Assembly: GCF_001044425.1 (NCBI RefSeq)
Contig: NZ_LFML01000016.1
Span: 1-64,000, forward strand
DNA: 64,000 bases
From: Streptomyces roseus
GTDB lineage: Bacteria > Actinomycetota > Actinomycetes > Streptomycetales > Streptomycetaceae
Direction: 5' to 3'
Made by a program: the position numbers and the translations under genes
In this document: positions 50,592 through 59,657 of the stretch, piece after piece
How positions within the stretch are numbered: the stretch's first letter is position 1
Layout of the letters: the number at the start of each line of letters is the position of its first letter
Notes under the pieces: model-generated
The model's input: only the letters and a program-made list of their open reading frames with translations
What the model was told of the DNA's origin: nothing
Database searches by the model: none

Positions 50592-51512
50592 ATGAGCTCC
50601 CCCACTGGGCCCGCGAATGGCCTGCCCGTACGAATGCCGCGACCCCGCCCTGCCGGACGGCACCGCCGACCCGAGCCCGCGGTGGCGCCCGAGGGCGCGC
50701 CCGCGCTGGTGCTCGCCGTGCCCGGTGCCCCCTCGGCCGCCTCCCGGGGACTCGCCGAAGAGATCGTCAGCATCGGCCGCTCCGAGCTGCCGGGCCTGGA
50801 AGCCCGCATCGGATTCCTGGAGGGCGATGACGCCGAGGGCTCCGAATTCCCGGCCCTCTCCCGCGTGCTGAGCTCCGTCGCCGGCGAGCGCATCGCCCGC
50901 GCCGAGTTCGCCCGCGTGGCCGGCCACGAGGTCCCCGCGCCGACCGGCCCCGACGCCGTGGTCGTCCCGCTCCTGGCGGGCCCCGACGCCGATCTGCTGC
51001 GCCGGATGCGCCAGGCCGTCATGGACTCCTCCGCCGCCGCCGAGCTGGCCGAGGTGCTCGGCCCGCACCCCCTGCTCGCCGAGGGCCTGCACGTGCGGCT
51101 CTCCGAGGCCGGGCTGGCCCGCGCCGACCGCGCCCGGCTGTTCACCGTGACCACCGCCGCCGACGGCATCATCGTGGCCACCACCGGCGGCCCGGAGGCC
51201 GTCCAGGCCGCCGCGGTCACCGGCATGCTGCTGGCCGCCCGCCTCGCGGTGCCGGTCAAGGCCGCCGCGCTCGACCAGGAGGGCTCGGTGGCCGCCGTCG
51301 CCGAGCAGCTGCGCAGCGAGGGCTCGACGCTCCTCGCGCTGGCCCCGTACCTGATCGGCCCGGAGGCCGCCGAGGGGCTGCTGGACACGGCCTGCAAGGA
51401 GGCCGACTGCGCGGCCGCCGAGGTGCTCGGCGCCTACTCCGCGCTCGGCAAGCTGGTCGTCAACCAGTACTCCGCGGCGCTGGGCCTCACCCAGGGCGCC
51501 GCCGCCCACTGA
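50592..51512 (+). CDS. CbiX/sirohydrochlorin-chelatase-like protein
   Basis: 306 residues. After a basic Pro-rich N-terminus (1-35), two chelatase-like halves can be seen: ALVLAVPGAPSAASRGLAEEIVSIGRSELPGLEARIGFLEGDD and DAVVVPLLAGPDADLLRRMRQAV...LAEVLGPHPLLAEGLHVRL. The second half resembles the CbiX P-L-L-L-G.H metal-chelatase pattern, but the active-site histidines are poorly conserved (only HPLLAEGLH is clear). The C-terminal helical part (about 190-306) is unusual. It may be a degenerate chelatase-fold protein; function unknown. The start ATG lacks a ribosome site. Confidence 0.65.
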   Translation: MSSPTGPANGLPVRMPRPRPAGRHRRPEPAVAPEGAPALVLAVPGAPSAASRGLAEEIVSIGRSELPGLEARIGFLEGDDAEGSEFPALSRVLSSVAGERIARAEFARVAGHEVPAPTGPDAVVVPLLAGPDADLLRRMRQAVMDSSAAAELAEVLGPHPLLAEGLHVRLSEAGLARADRARLFTVTTAADGIIVATTGGPEAVQAAAVTGMLLAARLAVPVKAAALDQEGSVAAVAEQLRSEGSTLLALAPYLIGPEAAEGLLDTACKEADCAAAEVLGAYSALGKLVVNQYSAALGLTQGAAAH

Positions 51513-51534
51513 CCCCGCACGGCTCCGCTCGTAC

Positions 51535-51579
51535 GAGGGCCCGCGGCCCGGGGGTTGAACCCCCCGGCCGCGGGCCCTC
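51535..51579. terminator. Very long GC hairpin between convergent genes
   Basis: Fourteen plus five paired bases (GAGGGCCCGCGGCC with GGCCGCGGGCCCTC; GGGGG with CCCCC) interrupted by one C-C mismatch, loop TTGAA. It separates the CbiX-like and lactonase genes. Confidence 0.85.
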
Positions 51580-51608
51580 GCCCGTACCGGCGGGCGGGCG
51601 CCGGCCGG

Positions 51609-52712
51609 TCAGGCGAAGACCACGCAGGTCGCGGCCGGCACCGCCACCGATCCGGCCCGCCGCGGCTGCCCGGTCAGCCGGTCGACGTCGAACCAGGTGA
51701 CGTCCCCGGAACGCTCGTTGGCCGCGTACAGCCGTCGCCCCGAGGGGTCGGCGGCGAGGTCCCGCGGCCAGCTGCCACCGCAGTCCACGCCGCCCACCAG
51801 GCGCGGCTTCCCGGGCCCGTCGGCGAGCGAGAGGGTGGCGATGGTGTCGGTGCCGCGCACGGCCGCCCATACGAAACGGCCGTCGGGCGAGACCACCACG
51901 GCCGAGGGGTAGGCCCGTACGGCTCCTGGAGCGGCCGCGGAGGCGACCGGAACCTCGCCGATCGGTTCCAGTTGCCCGGAGTCCGCGTTCCAGCGGCAGA
52001 CGGTCAGCTGCGGATCCAGCTCGTGCAGGACGTAGACCACGTCGGCGTCCGGATGGAAGGCGAGGTGCCGCGGGCCCGTCCCGGCGCGCAGCGCGGTCTC
52101 GGCGTGCAGGCGCAGCGCGCCGGTGGCCGGGTCCGGGGAGCAGACCCGGACGGAGTCGGTGCCGAGGTCCACGCTGAGCACCCAGCGGCCGCCCGGATCG
52201 GGCAGCACCTGGTGGGCGTGCGGCCGTTCCTGCCGGCTCGCGTCGGGGCCCGAGCCCTCGTGGACGAGGACCGACGCGGGCCCTCGGAGGCCGCCGTCCG
52301 CGGCCAGCGGGAGGGAGCTGACGCTGCCGGAGGTGTAGTTGGCGGTCAGCAGCCGGTGCCCGGCCACGGCGAGGTGGGTCGGTCCGGAGCCGCCGACGGG
52401 GACGGCGGGGCCGAGCGGGGTGAGGCCCTCGGGGGTGGAGCGGAAGGCGGCGGCCGCGCCGTGGTCCGTCTCGCTCACGGCGTAGAGCACCCCGCCGCCC
52501 GGCGCCAGGGCGAGATACGAGGGGTCGGCGACCGCGTCGGTGGCGGAAAGGAGGGTCAGCGCACCCGTCTGCGGGTCCACGGCCGCGGTGGTGATGCCGC
52601 GGCCGCCTCCCGAGGTGAACGAGCCGATGTGGGCCCGCAGTCCGCCGCTCCGGTCCGTACCGCCCGCGCCTTCGGCGCTCTGCGTGCCCTCCGTGCCTTC
52701 GGTGCCGTTCAC
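51609..52712 (-). CDS. Lactonase family (YbhE/Pgl-type) beta-propeller protein
   Basis: 367 residues from GTG 52712 with GAGAGGGG five bases upstream. Seven-blade propeller: IGSFTSGGGRGITTAAVDPQTGAL, PSYLALAPGGGVLYAVSE, GPTHLAVAGHRLLTANYTSGSVS, PHAHQVLPDPGGRWVLSVDLGTDSV, GPRHLAFHPDADVVYVLHE and WPRDLAADPSGRRLYAANERSGDV. YbhE-type 6-phosphogluconolactonases share the PHxH and blade motifs. The N-terminus has a short NGTEGTEGTQSAEG repeat. Lactone hydrolysis is plausible; the substrate is inferred. Confidence 0.88.
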   Translation of the reverse strand: MNGTEGTEGTQSAEGAGGTDRSGGLRAHIGSFTSGGGRGITTAAVDPQTGALTLLSATDAVADPSYLALAPGGGVLYAVSETDHGAAAAFRSTPEGLTPLGPAVPVGGSGPTHLAVAGHRLLTANYTSGSVSSLPLAADGGLRGPASVLVHEGSGPDASRQERPHAHQVLPDPGGRWVLSVDLGTDSVRVCSPDPATGALRLHAETALRAGTGPRHLAFHPDADVVYVLHELDPQLTVCRWNADSGQLEPIGEVPVASAAAPGAVRAYPSAVVVSPDGRFVWAAVRGTDTIATLSLADGPGKPRLVGGVDCGGSWPRDLAADPSGRRLYAANERSGDVTWFDVDRLTGQPRRAGSVAVPAATCVVFA

Positions 52713-52768
52713 GAGGTCCCCTCTCCACCGTCCGGATCGTTCCGTGGGGAGCCGACGGTAACAGAGGT

Positions 52769-53905
52769 CTAGACCAGATTGCGCCCTTGGGCGCGTTCCC
52801 GCGCGCCCGGGTGGTGCACGTACGCCGTCGAGCTCGGCCGGTCGTCGTACGTGCGGTGGAAGACGGGGGTGGCGGAGCCGGAGATCGGCGGCACGATCCA
52901 GGACCAGTCGGCGCCCACCGCACGCCCCTTGCGCTCCTCGCGCTCCATGTGGCTGAGGAAGCGCCGGGACTCGGTGTGGTGGTCGGCGATGGTGACGCCG
53001 GCCCGGTCGAAGGAGTGCAGCACGGCCCGGTTGAGCTCGACGAGGGCGCGGTCCTTCCACAGCGAGCGGTCGCTGGCGGTGTCGAGGCCAAGACGCCGGG
53101 CGACGGCGGGGAGGAGGTTGTACCGGTCGGTGTCGGCGAGGTTGCGGGCGCCGATCTCGGTCCCCATGTACCAGCCGTTGAAGGGCGCGGCGCGATAGTG
53201 GACGCCGCCGATCTCCAGGCACATGTTGGAGATGGCGGGTACGGCGTGCCAGCGCAGCCCCCACTGCGCCCAGCCCGGGTCGTCGGGGTGCACGATCGGG
53301 ACTTCCAGCACGGCGTCGGCGGGGGTGTCGAACCAGCGGGGCTTGTCGTCCACGCCCTGGACCACGAGCGGCAGGAGGTCGAAGGGGGTGCCTGGGCCCC
53401 CGGCCCAGCCGAGGCCGAGCAACGCACTGGTGAGCGGGGCGTTGCGGGCGTCGCCCACGGTCACGGAGTGGTGGTCGCCGTAGCCGGCGTACCGGACGAG
53501 CTGCTCGCTCCAGATCAGCGGGCCGGGGCGGTCCGGGGTGTCCGGGGCGAAGACGGTGATGGTGGGCCTGACCCGGCCGCCGTTGGTCGCGTCGCGCAGG
53601 TGCTCGAAGCACTCGGCGGCTATCTCGTCGGCTTCGGTCAGCTCGCGGCGGTCGCGCACGCGCAGCGAGTTCCAGTACAGCCTGCCGATGCAGCGGTTGC
53701 TGTTGCGCCAGGCGACGCGGGCCCCGTGGACGAGCTCCTGCGGGGTGTGCCGGTAGCTTCCGGTGTCCGCGAGCTCGTCCCGCACGGCGGCGAGCCGGGC
53801 CCGCGGATCACCCGCCTGCGGATTCTCCCGGTGGAAGAGCCGGATGAACTCCTCGGCCGCTTCCCACACCTGGGCGGTGGTCGGGCGCTGTTGAAGTATT
53901 TCCAT
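52769..53905 (-). CDS. nos: Bacterial nitric oxide synthase, oxygenase domain
   Basis: 378 residues from ATG 53905, with AGGGGAA nine bases upstream. NOS oxygenase signatures: heme-thiolate Cys72 in RVAWRNSNRCIGRLYW, FDLLPLVVQ, VPIVHPDDPGWAQWGLRWHAVPAISNMCLEIGG, and the arginine-binding Glu in APFNGWYMGTEIGARNLADTDRYNLLP. It lacks a reductase domain, as in Bacillus and Streptomyces NOS, so electrons come from a separate flavoprotein. It oxidises arginine to citrulline and NO. Unlike TxtD it has no thaxtomin genes nearby. A palindrome precedes it. Confidence 0.95.
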   Translation of the reverse strand: MEILQQRPTTAQVWEAAEEFIRLFHRENPQAGDPRARLAAVRDELADTGSYRHTPQELVHGARVAWRNSNRCIGRLYWNSLRVRDRRELTEADEIAAECFEHLRDATNGGRVRPTITVFAPDTPDRPGPLIWSEQLVRYAGYGDHHSVTVGDARNAPLTSALLGLGWAGGPGTPFDLLPLVVQGVDDKPRWFDTPADAVLEVPIVHPDDPGWAQWGLRWHAVPAISNMCLEIGGVHYRAAPFNGWYMGTEIGARNLADTDRYNLLPAVARRLGLDTASDRSLWKDRALVELNRAVLHSFDRAGVTIADHHTESRRFLSHMEREERKGRAVGADWSWIVPPISGSATPVFHRTYDDRPSSTAYVHHPGARERAQGRNLV

Positions 53906-53964
53906 CCCGGGCGTTTCCCCTGTCCGGCCAGATCCACCCCGTGCGTGCCGGATGGATGCGCGGT

Positions 53965-53980
53965 CAACGGTCACCCGTTG
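53965..53980. promoter_or_regulatory. Palindrome CAACGG-TCAC-CCGTTG upstream of nos
   Basis: Six-base perfect arms, extended by flanking GGT and TACC, 60-75 bp upstream of the nos ATG. TTGACC on the minus strand overlaps its edge and could be a -35. A candidate operator for nos control. Confidence 0.5.
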
Positions 53981-54133
53981 TACCGGGCGCAGGTCGGCGG
54001 CGAGGGGCATGCACACCCGCGACAACTCCACCGAGTGATCTTCGGGCCATTGCCCTGCGGAGCGGACGTGACACGGCGTACGATGCGCGACGTCGTCCTT
54101 GCGGCCCGGTGGACCGGGGGCGCGGACCCGGCC

Positions 54134-55636
54134 TCAGGCCGTGATGGCCAGGGGTGCGCGCGGGTCGGTGCGCAGGGGGCCGTGGAGGGCCACGAGCGCG
54201 TGCTCCAGGCCGTGCAGGTGCACGAGGGCCGGTTCCGCGGCGGTGGGCCCGGGGTGGACCGCGACGGCATGTCCGGCCATGGCCCGCGGGGTGGTCAGCG
54301 CCTCCACCGCGGCCTCCACCCGCCAGCACGCGGCGGCCAGCCGGGCATCGTGCGAGGCCTGCGGGTCGGCGGCGACGGCCACCAGTCCGCGCACCTCGCG
54401 GGCGCAGTCGTCGAGCAAGCCGAGCACCTGCCGGGCCCGGGCCTTGCGGGCGCGCAGCGGGCTCAGGGGGTGGACGAGGGGGGCGAGGGCCATCCGTACG
54501 CGGCCCAGCAGCAGTTCGAGTTCGGCGGCGTGCGGGCCGGGATCGGCGTCGGGGTCCCCGGCGAGGCGGTCGAGGGCGGCGGCCGTGGAGGCCCGTACGC
54601 AGTGCAGGGCGCGCTGGATCCAGGCGTCGTTGGCGGCGTGCGTGGTCACCGGGAGGACGAGGGCGACGGCGAGCGCCGCGCCGAGCGCGCCGACTGCGGT
54701 CTCCTCGAAGCGCAGGAGCAGCAGGCCGGGGTGCAGGACGCCGAGGAGCCCGTACAGCAGTCCGGCCATGACGGTGACGAAGAACATCATCCAGGAGTAC
54801 GAGGGCGCCGCGGTGTAGAAGATCCCGAAGACGCATACCGCGACGAGGGCGGCCGTGGGCGCGGGGGCGCCGTGCAGCGGGACGGCGATCAGCAGCCCGG
54901 CCGCGATGCCGACGACCGTGCCGAGGACCCGGCGGAACCCGCGGACGAGGGTCTCGCCGCGGGAAGCGGTGTTGACGAAGATCCACCAGGCGGTGCCGAC
55001 GGCCCAGTACCAGCGGTCCTCGGAGAGCGCCTGGCCGATGCCGAGCGCGAAGGCGCAGGCGGCGGTGGCCTGGAAGGCCTGGCGCGTGGTCGGCCGGGCC
55101 AGACCGGTACCGGGCAGGCCGGGCGGCGCGGCGGGCGGCGGGGTGCGGCGCTCGATGGGCCACAGGACGAACCGCACGGCTCCGGCGGCGAGCAGCGACA
55201 GCCCGACGGCGGCGTACAGCTCGGGCAGCTGGGCGGGTACGGCGTGCAGGAACTGCGTGACGAAGAACATCATGAAGCCGAAGATCCCGAGGGCGTGCCC
55301 GCGCGGCCCCCAGCGGCGGGCGTAGACCCCGGCGAAGACGACGGCGAGGAAGGCGGCGTCCCGGGCCTGCGGTGTCCCGTGCAGGGCCGTGGCCAGCGCG
55401 AGGACGGGAAAGCCGGCGACGGGCAGCAGGGCACTGGTCACGCGCTGGGCCCGCACGCTCGGGTCGAGCACGGTGAAGAGGGTGAGCAGAGCCGCCAGTC
55501 CCCCGGTGATGGAGGCGGTGAGAGAGAGGCCGCAGAGCTCGGACACGGCGACGGCGAGCCCGATGCCGACCACGGCCCGCAGCGAGTTCCTCAGTCTCTG
55601 GCGCCCCGGATCCGGAGCCACGAACATCCTCTTCAC
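54134..55636 (-). CDS. FUSC-family membrane protein 1
   Basis: 500 residues. Two hydrophobic blocks of about five helices each (about 15-160 and 195-335: LRAVVGIGLAVAVSELCGLSLTASITGGLAALL; ALGIGQALSEDRWYWAVGTAWWIFV...RGETLVRGFRRVLGTVVGIAAGLL) match the fusaric-acid-resistance-like FUSC fold, followed by a cytosolic helical domain. Members export aromatic acids or other metabolites. It lies upstream of nos on the same strand (228-bp gap). Its own upstream region carries the Lrp-like 21-bp motif at 55834-55854. Confidence 0.87.
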   Translation of the reverse strand: MKRMFVAPDPGRQRLRNSLRAVVGIGLAVAVSELCGLSLTASITGGLAALLTLFTVLDPSVRAQRVTSALLPVAGFPVLALATALHGTPQARDAAFLAVVFAGVYARRWGPRGHALGIFGFMMFFVTQFLHAVPAQLPELYAAVGLSLLAAGAVRFVLWPIERRTPPPAAPPGLPGTGLARPTTRQAFQATAACAFALGIGQALSEDRWYWAVGTAWWIFVNTASRGETLVRGFRRVLGTVVGIAAGLLIAVPLHGAPAPTAALVAVCVFGIFYTAAPSYSWMMFFVTVMAGLLYGLLGVLHPGLLLLRFEETAVGALGAALAVALVLPVTTHAANDAWIQRALHCVRASTAAALDRLAGDPDADPGPHAAELELLLGRVRMALAPLVHPLSPLRARKARARQVLGLLDDCAREVRGLVAVAADPQASHDARLAAACWRVEAAVEALTTPRAMAGHAVAVHPGPTAAEPALVHLHGLEHALVALHGPLRTDPRAPLAITA

Positions 55637-55833
55637 GGCGGTGTGCCGCCCCCCTTGCAGTGGTGCGCGCCGGTCCGGCGTCCGCCCGGGGGTGGTGGGA
55701 GGCAGGCGGGCACGGCGAAGGCACCGCGCTCCGGACCGGCCTCGTTGCCGCCCGGCGCTGCGCGGCGCCGTAAGTACATGGATACGACACAGATAAGCAT
55801 CCGAAGGCCCACTGGCTCAACACACCTCCGGTT

Positions 55834-55854
55834 CACTGGACCATTGGCCCAGTC
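55834..55854. promoter_or_regulatory. Lrp/AsnC-type operator candidate (CACTGGACCATTGGCCCAGTC)
   Basis: A near-palindrome (ACTGGACCA-T-TGGCCCAGT) about 200 bp upstream of the first FUSC gene. It matches 17 of 21 positions of the motif directly before the Lrp/AsnC gene at 63393-63413. The surrounding 55637-55901 gap holds no gene that I can support. Confidence 0.6.
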
Positions 55855-55901
55855 CCGATGGACGTAAGTCGGCCACCTGCGGCCAACGGACCAGCGTGCG
55901 G

Positions 55902-56543
55902 TCAGGCGGGCCGGCGGGCGTGGCAGAAGAAGTGCTCCTCGGGCTCGGCCCCCTCGGGGTGGAACAGCGCGGTGTGGTGCTCCAGCACCTCCAGGCCGGC
56001 CGCGCCGAGCAGCCGCAGGTGCTCCGCCGGCGAGAGGCTGCTGACGGTGACCTCGTGCCCCATCCACACGATGTCCAGGTCGCTGATGTCCCCCGGGACG
56101 GTGGCCAGGACGAGGTAGCCGCCGGGCGCCACCCACGAGGCCATCCGCTCCAGGGCCGCGGCCACCTCCGGCTGGGACATCACGAGCAGCGGGAAGAAGG
56201 AGCAGACCGCGTCGAAGCCGCCCCCGGCGGGCGTGTACGTGCGGACGTCGGCCTGCTCGAAGCGGGCCTGCGGGACCCGCGCGCGGGCGAGGTCGACCAT
56301 GTGCGCCGACACGTCGATGCCGGTCACGGCGCAGCCGGCCCGGGCGAGGACGTCGGCGGTCGGGCGGCCCGTACCGCTGCCGACGTCCAGGACGCGGGCG
56401 CCGGGGGCGAGGCGGGCGGTCAGCCAGTCCAGTGCGGCGAGCTGTCCGGGGACGTGCCCGAACGCCTCCTCGTACCGTGCGCCGACGTCGTCGAAGACCT
56501 CTGCCGCGGACCTGCCACCCCTCATCGGCTCCCCCACCGTCAC
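55902..56543 (-). CDS. Class I SAM-dependent methyltransferase
   Basis: 213 residues from GTG 56543 (ATG 56525 is possible but the GGGGGAG in front is too close). Motif I VLDVGSGTGRPTADVLA, motif II GIDVSAHMVDLARARVP, ADVRTYTPAGGGFDAVCSFFPLLVM and VAPGGYLVLATVPGD are complete. EHHTALFHPEGAEPEEHFFCHARRPA at the C-terminus is reminiscent of small-molecule O- or N-methyltransferases. The substrate is not apparent. Sits between the two FUSC genes on the same strand. Confidence 0.88.
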   Translation of the reverse strand: MTVGEPMRGGRSAAEVFDDVGARYEEAFGHVPGQLAALDWLTARLAPGARVLDVGSGTGRPTADVLARAGCAVTGIDVSAHMVDLARARVPQARFEQADVRTYTPAGGGFDAVCSFFPLLVMSQPEVAAALERMASWVAPGGYLVLATVPGDISDLDIVWMGHEVTVSSLSPAEHLRLLGAAGLEVLEHHTALFHPEGAEPEEHFFCHARRPA

Positions 56544-56634
56544 CCTCGATCCGTGCGCGCCGCCGCCCGGCCGGTCCGGACGCCGTGGAGGTTCTGCCCG
56601 GGGGCGCGGCCGGGAAACGGCGGGGTGCCGGCGC

Positions 56635-58851
56635 TCATCCGGGGGTCCGGGCGGCGGCGGGGCCCGAGGCGATGGTTTCGAGGTCCGCCGTCAGCGAGTC
56701 CAGCCAGGCCGTCGTGGCGAAGTACAAGAGCCCCGCATCGGGTGGGGCCGCCTCCGTGGGCGGGGTCAGGGTCTCCGGCAGGAGGTCCCCGGGGCCGCCC
56801 GGTGAGCGGCCGTCCCGGCTTCCGCGGGGGAGGTCCGCGACCGCCGCTGCGCGGCGCAGTCCGGCCGCGACGCGGGCCGCGTACTCCCGGAGCCCCGCCG
56901 CCTCGCCGCCCGCGAGCGGCCTCCCGTCCGCGCTGCCCAGGACCCGGCCGGCGCCCCAGAGCACGTGGTGCCCGGTCATCACCGTGGCCTGCCAGTCGGG
57001 TCCCGGCCCGGCCGGGCGCTGCGTCTCGCTCTGGTACTGGGCGTACGCCGACTCGGCCATCACCAGCGTGACCCGGACGCGGTGCTCCTCGTCCCCGGGC
57101 GGCACCGCGCGCCGCCCTACCGCGGTGACCGCGGCGGTGGTCGACTCGACGTCGTCGGCGCAGGCGCGCAGCAGCCCGGCGACCGCCCGGCCCAGCTCGT
57201 CCTGGGCACCGCGCGGCCAGGCGAGCAGCCCGCACACGATCCCGATGGAGCTGCCGATGAGCACGTCGAGGAAGCGGACCTCGGCCAGCTGCCAGGTGAC
57301 CGCGGACAGCTGCGCGAAGACGACGGAGACGACCAGCGTGAACAGGGCCTGCGCCCAGCCCACGCCCTTCACCGGCCCGACGGTGAAGGTGAACAGCATG
57401 AGCGGCGCGAGCGCGATCGCGAACACGGTGGTGTGCCCGCCGGCCAGGGCGAGCACCGTGCCGGCGGCGAGCGCGCCCACGCAGGTGCCGATGAGCGCGC
57501 TGCGCACGGTGCCGCGGGTCTGCACGGCGGTGGTCCGGGTGAGGCTGACGACGGCGAGCATCGCCCAGAAGCCGTGCGGGAGGGAGTCGAGCCCGGCCAC
57601 GGTACGGGCCACGGCGAGGGCCAGCGCGATCCGTACGGCGTTCTGGAAGTGCACGGACCGCGGCCCGGCGTGCGCGGCGAGGCGGTGCCACCACAGGCGT
57701 ACGGTGCTCTCCCGCACGTACCAGAACCGGTCCGCCGCGTCGGCGTCCAGATGCGCGCCGCGTCCCCGCAGGGCGATCTCGGCCGCCGTGCGCAGCGCCA
57801 GGGCGGCGTCCGCGACCTCCAGCAGGGCGGCCTGCCGGCGGCGGGACTCGGGCAGGTCGGCGGGGGTGTGGGCGTTCCGGGCGCGCAGTCGGAGCAGTTC
57901 CGAGGAGTCCGTGGCGGGCTCTCGCCCGTCGCGCAGCAGGGTGGCCGTCCCGGCCGCCGATTCCCGTACCGCGCCGAGCAGGTCGAGTCCCGCCCGTCTC
58001 GGCTCCCGCCCGGTGGGTGGTCCGGGCAGGTTCCGCAGCCGGGAGAGCAGGGTGCGCGCGGCCAGTCCGGTGTGGGCCAGTCCCCGCTCGCGCAGCCCCG
58101 CTCCGGCGGGCCGCTCCGCCTCCGGGACGCGGGAGGAGCGCAGCGACTCGGCGGCCGCCCGGGCCCGGGCCGCGGCCGGGGCGGTCAGTACGTACGGCGG
58201 GCGCCCCAGGGCGGCGGCGCACCGGACCGCCTCGGCCGCGGCGCCCGCGGCCCGCGCCGCGTACGTGGGCACGCGCGGGTCGGGCAGGATCCACGCCTCG
58301 GCGGCGATGAGCAGCAGGAGGCCGGCCAGGGCGCCGCCCAGCCGCTCCCCGAGGGTGTGCGGGAGGTAGGGCGGGAAGCTCGGCAGGATGTACAGCAGCT
58401 GGAGGCCGGGCGCGGCGCCCGCCGCCCGCGGCCCGGCCGCCGAGGAGAAGGCTAGGCAGAAGCCGACGACGGCCATGCCGAGGACGGCGCTCCAGGTCCG
58501 TACGGCGAGGAAGGTGCCGAGGACCACCAGGAAGCAGACCACCGGGAGGAGCCTGACCATGACGGCGGCCCGCTGCCGTCCGGTGCCCGGGATGCGGGCG
58601 AGACCGGCCAGGGAGACGGCGCCGAAGAGGGCGTAGGTGGCGGCGACGGGGCGGTCGAACGCGTACAGGAGCACGAGGAAGCTCGTGCAGGAGGCGAACG
58701 TGGTCCGGACGGCGCGGCGGGCGGCCGCCGGCACCGGGCCGGTGCCGGTCCGGAGTTCCCGTTCGAGTTCCCCAAGGGCTCGCACGGTTTCAGAATCCCA
58801 CGGGGCGGGCCGCGGGACCTGGGGACGGGCCGGGGCCGCCGGGTGGATCAT
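56635..58851 (-). CDS. FUSC-family membrane protein 2 (aromatic acid exporter-like)
   Basis: About 738 residues from ATG 58851; the start is uncertain because no ribosome site is visible. It has an N-terminal membrane block (about 50-190: TSFLVLLYAFDRPVAATYALFGAVSLAGLARIPG), a large cytosolic helical domain (about 200-390), a second membrane block (about 400-545: GFWAMLAVVSLTRTTAVQTRGTVRSALIGTCVGALAAGTVLALAGG) and a C-terminal soluble tail, the YccS/AaeB-like arrangement. Likely efflux of organic acids. It follows the histidine phosphatase gene by 38 bp. Confidence 0.85.
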   Translation of the reverse strand: MIHPAAPARPQVPRPAPWDSETVRALGELERELRTGTGPVPAAARRAVRTTFASCTSFLVLLYAFDRPVAATYALFGAVSLAGLARIPGTGRQRAAVMVRLLPVVCFLVVLGTFLAVRTWSAVLGMAVVGFCLAFSSAAGPRAAGAAPGLQLLYILPSFPPYLPHTLGERLGGALAGLLLLIAAEAWILPDPRVPTYAARAAGAAAEAVRCAAALGRPPYVLTAPAAARARAAAESLRSSRVPEAERPAGAGLRERGLAHTGLAARTLLSRLRNLPGPPTGREPRRAGLDLLGAVRESAAGTATLLRDGREPATDSSELLRLRARNAHTPADLPESRRRQAALLEVADAALALRTAAEIALRGRGAHLDADAADRFWYVRESTVRLWWHRLAAHAGPRSVHFQNAVRIALALAVARTVAGLDSLPHGFWAMLAVVSLTRTTAVQTRGTVRSALIGTCVGALAAGTVLALAGGHTTVFAIALAPLMLFTFTVGPVKGVGWAQALFTLVVSVVFAQLSAVTWQLAEVRFLDVLIGSSIGIVCGLLAWPRGAQDELGRAVAGLLRACADDVESTTAAVTAVGRRAVPPGDEEHRVRVTLVMAESAYAQYQSETQRPAGPGPDWQATVMTGHHVLWGAGRVLGSADGRPLAGGEAAGLREYAARVAAGLRRAAAVADLPRGSRDGRSPGGPGDLLPETLTPPTEAAPPDAGLLYFATTAWLDSLTADLETIASGPAAARTPG

Positions 58852-58889
58852 GGCGGACGCCGGGGGGCCGGCGGGGCTGTGCGGAGCCG

Positions 58890-59483
58890 TCAGGGGTGGG
58901 TGTTCCAGCCCGCGATCACCGGGAGGCCGTGTTCGGTGGACAGGATGCTGACCGTGCCGGTGCGCAGGAGGAAGAGCCGGCCGTCCTGCGGGGGCAGGCC
59001 CAGGTAGCGGGCGGTGAGGACGCGCAGGAAGTGGCCGTGGGCGACGATGACGGCGTCGCCGCGGTCCTCGGCGAGGACCGCGCGCGCCCGGGCCAGGGCG
59101 CGGTCCGCGCGGGCGCCGACCTGGGCGGCGTTCTCCCCGGGGTGCTCGGCGTCGCCGGGCGGCACGCCGTCGGTCCACAGGGACCAGTCGGGCCGCGTCC
59201 GCTGGATCTCGGCCGTGGTGACGCCCTCGTAGCCGCCGTAGTCCCATTCGTACAGATCGGGGTCGGTGACGCCGTCGTGCAGGCCCGCGAGTTGGGCGGT
59301 GGCGACGGCGCGGCGCAGGGGGCTGGTCAGCACCAGGGCGAAGTGCCGGTCGCGGAAGTACGGGGCGAGCGAGATGGCCTCTTCGACCCCGGCGGCGGTC
59401 AGCGGGATGTCGGTCCGTCCGGTGTGGCGCCCGTTGGCGCTCCAGGCCGTCTCGCCGTGTCTCACCAGCAGCAGGTCACTCAT
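58890..59483 (-). CDS. Histidine phosphatase family protein
   Basis: 197 residues. Phosphoglycerate-mutase-like fold with the catalytic LVRHGETAWSANGRHTGRTDIPLT (RHG), LTSPLRRAVATAQLAGL, WDYGGYEGVTT (Glu) and a second catalytic His in VIVAHGHFLRVL. Acts on phosphosugars or acid anhydrides; the precise substrate is unknown. Divergent from the ECF sigma gene; the FUSC gene downstream may be cotranscribed. Confidence 0.92.
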   Translation of the reverse strand: MSDLLLVRHGETAWSANGRHTGRTDIPLTAAGVEEAISLAPYFRDRHFALVLTSPLRRAVATAQLAGLHDGVTDPDLYEWDYGGYEGVTTAEIQRTRPDWSLWTDGVPPGDAEHPGENAAQVGARADRALARARAVLAEDRGDAVIVAHGHFLRVLTARYLGLPPQDGRLFLLRTGTVSILSTEHGLPVIAGWNTHP

Positions 59484-59657
59484 GATCCGGACCCTACCCG
59501 CTCGCGCCGGGGCCCGTGTTCACGGCGGTGCGGACCGGGAATGCCGGGAACGTCGGGCGCGGCGGGCCGGGCGCGGGCCGCCGACGGCCGGGCGCCGAGA
59601 ATCGATGCGCAAACGCTGCGACTGGCCCGGGCGCGGCGCGCTCGCGAGGCTCGGAGC

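Noticed and set aside
52769..53905. Thaxtomin-type biosynthetic cluster around nos
   Set aside because: No NRPS, TxtE-like P450 or MbtH genes occur in the neighbourhood.
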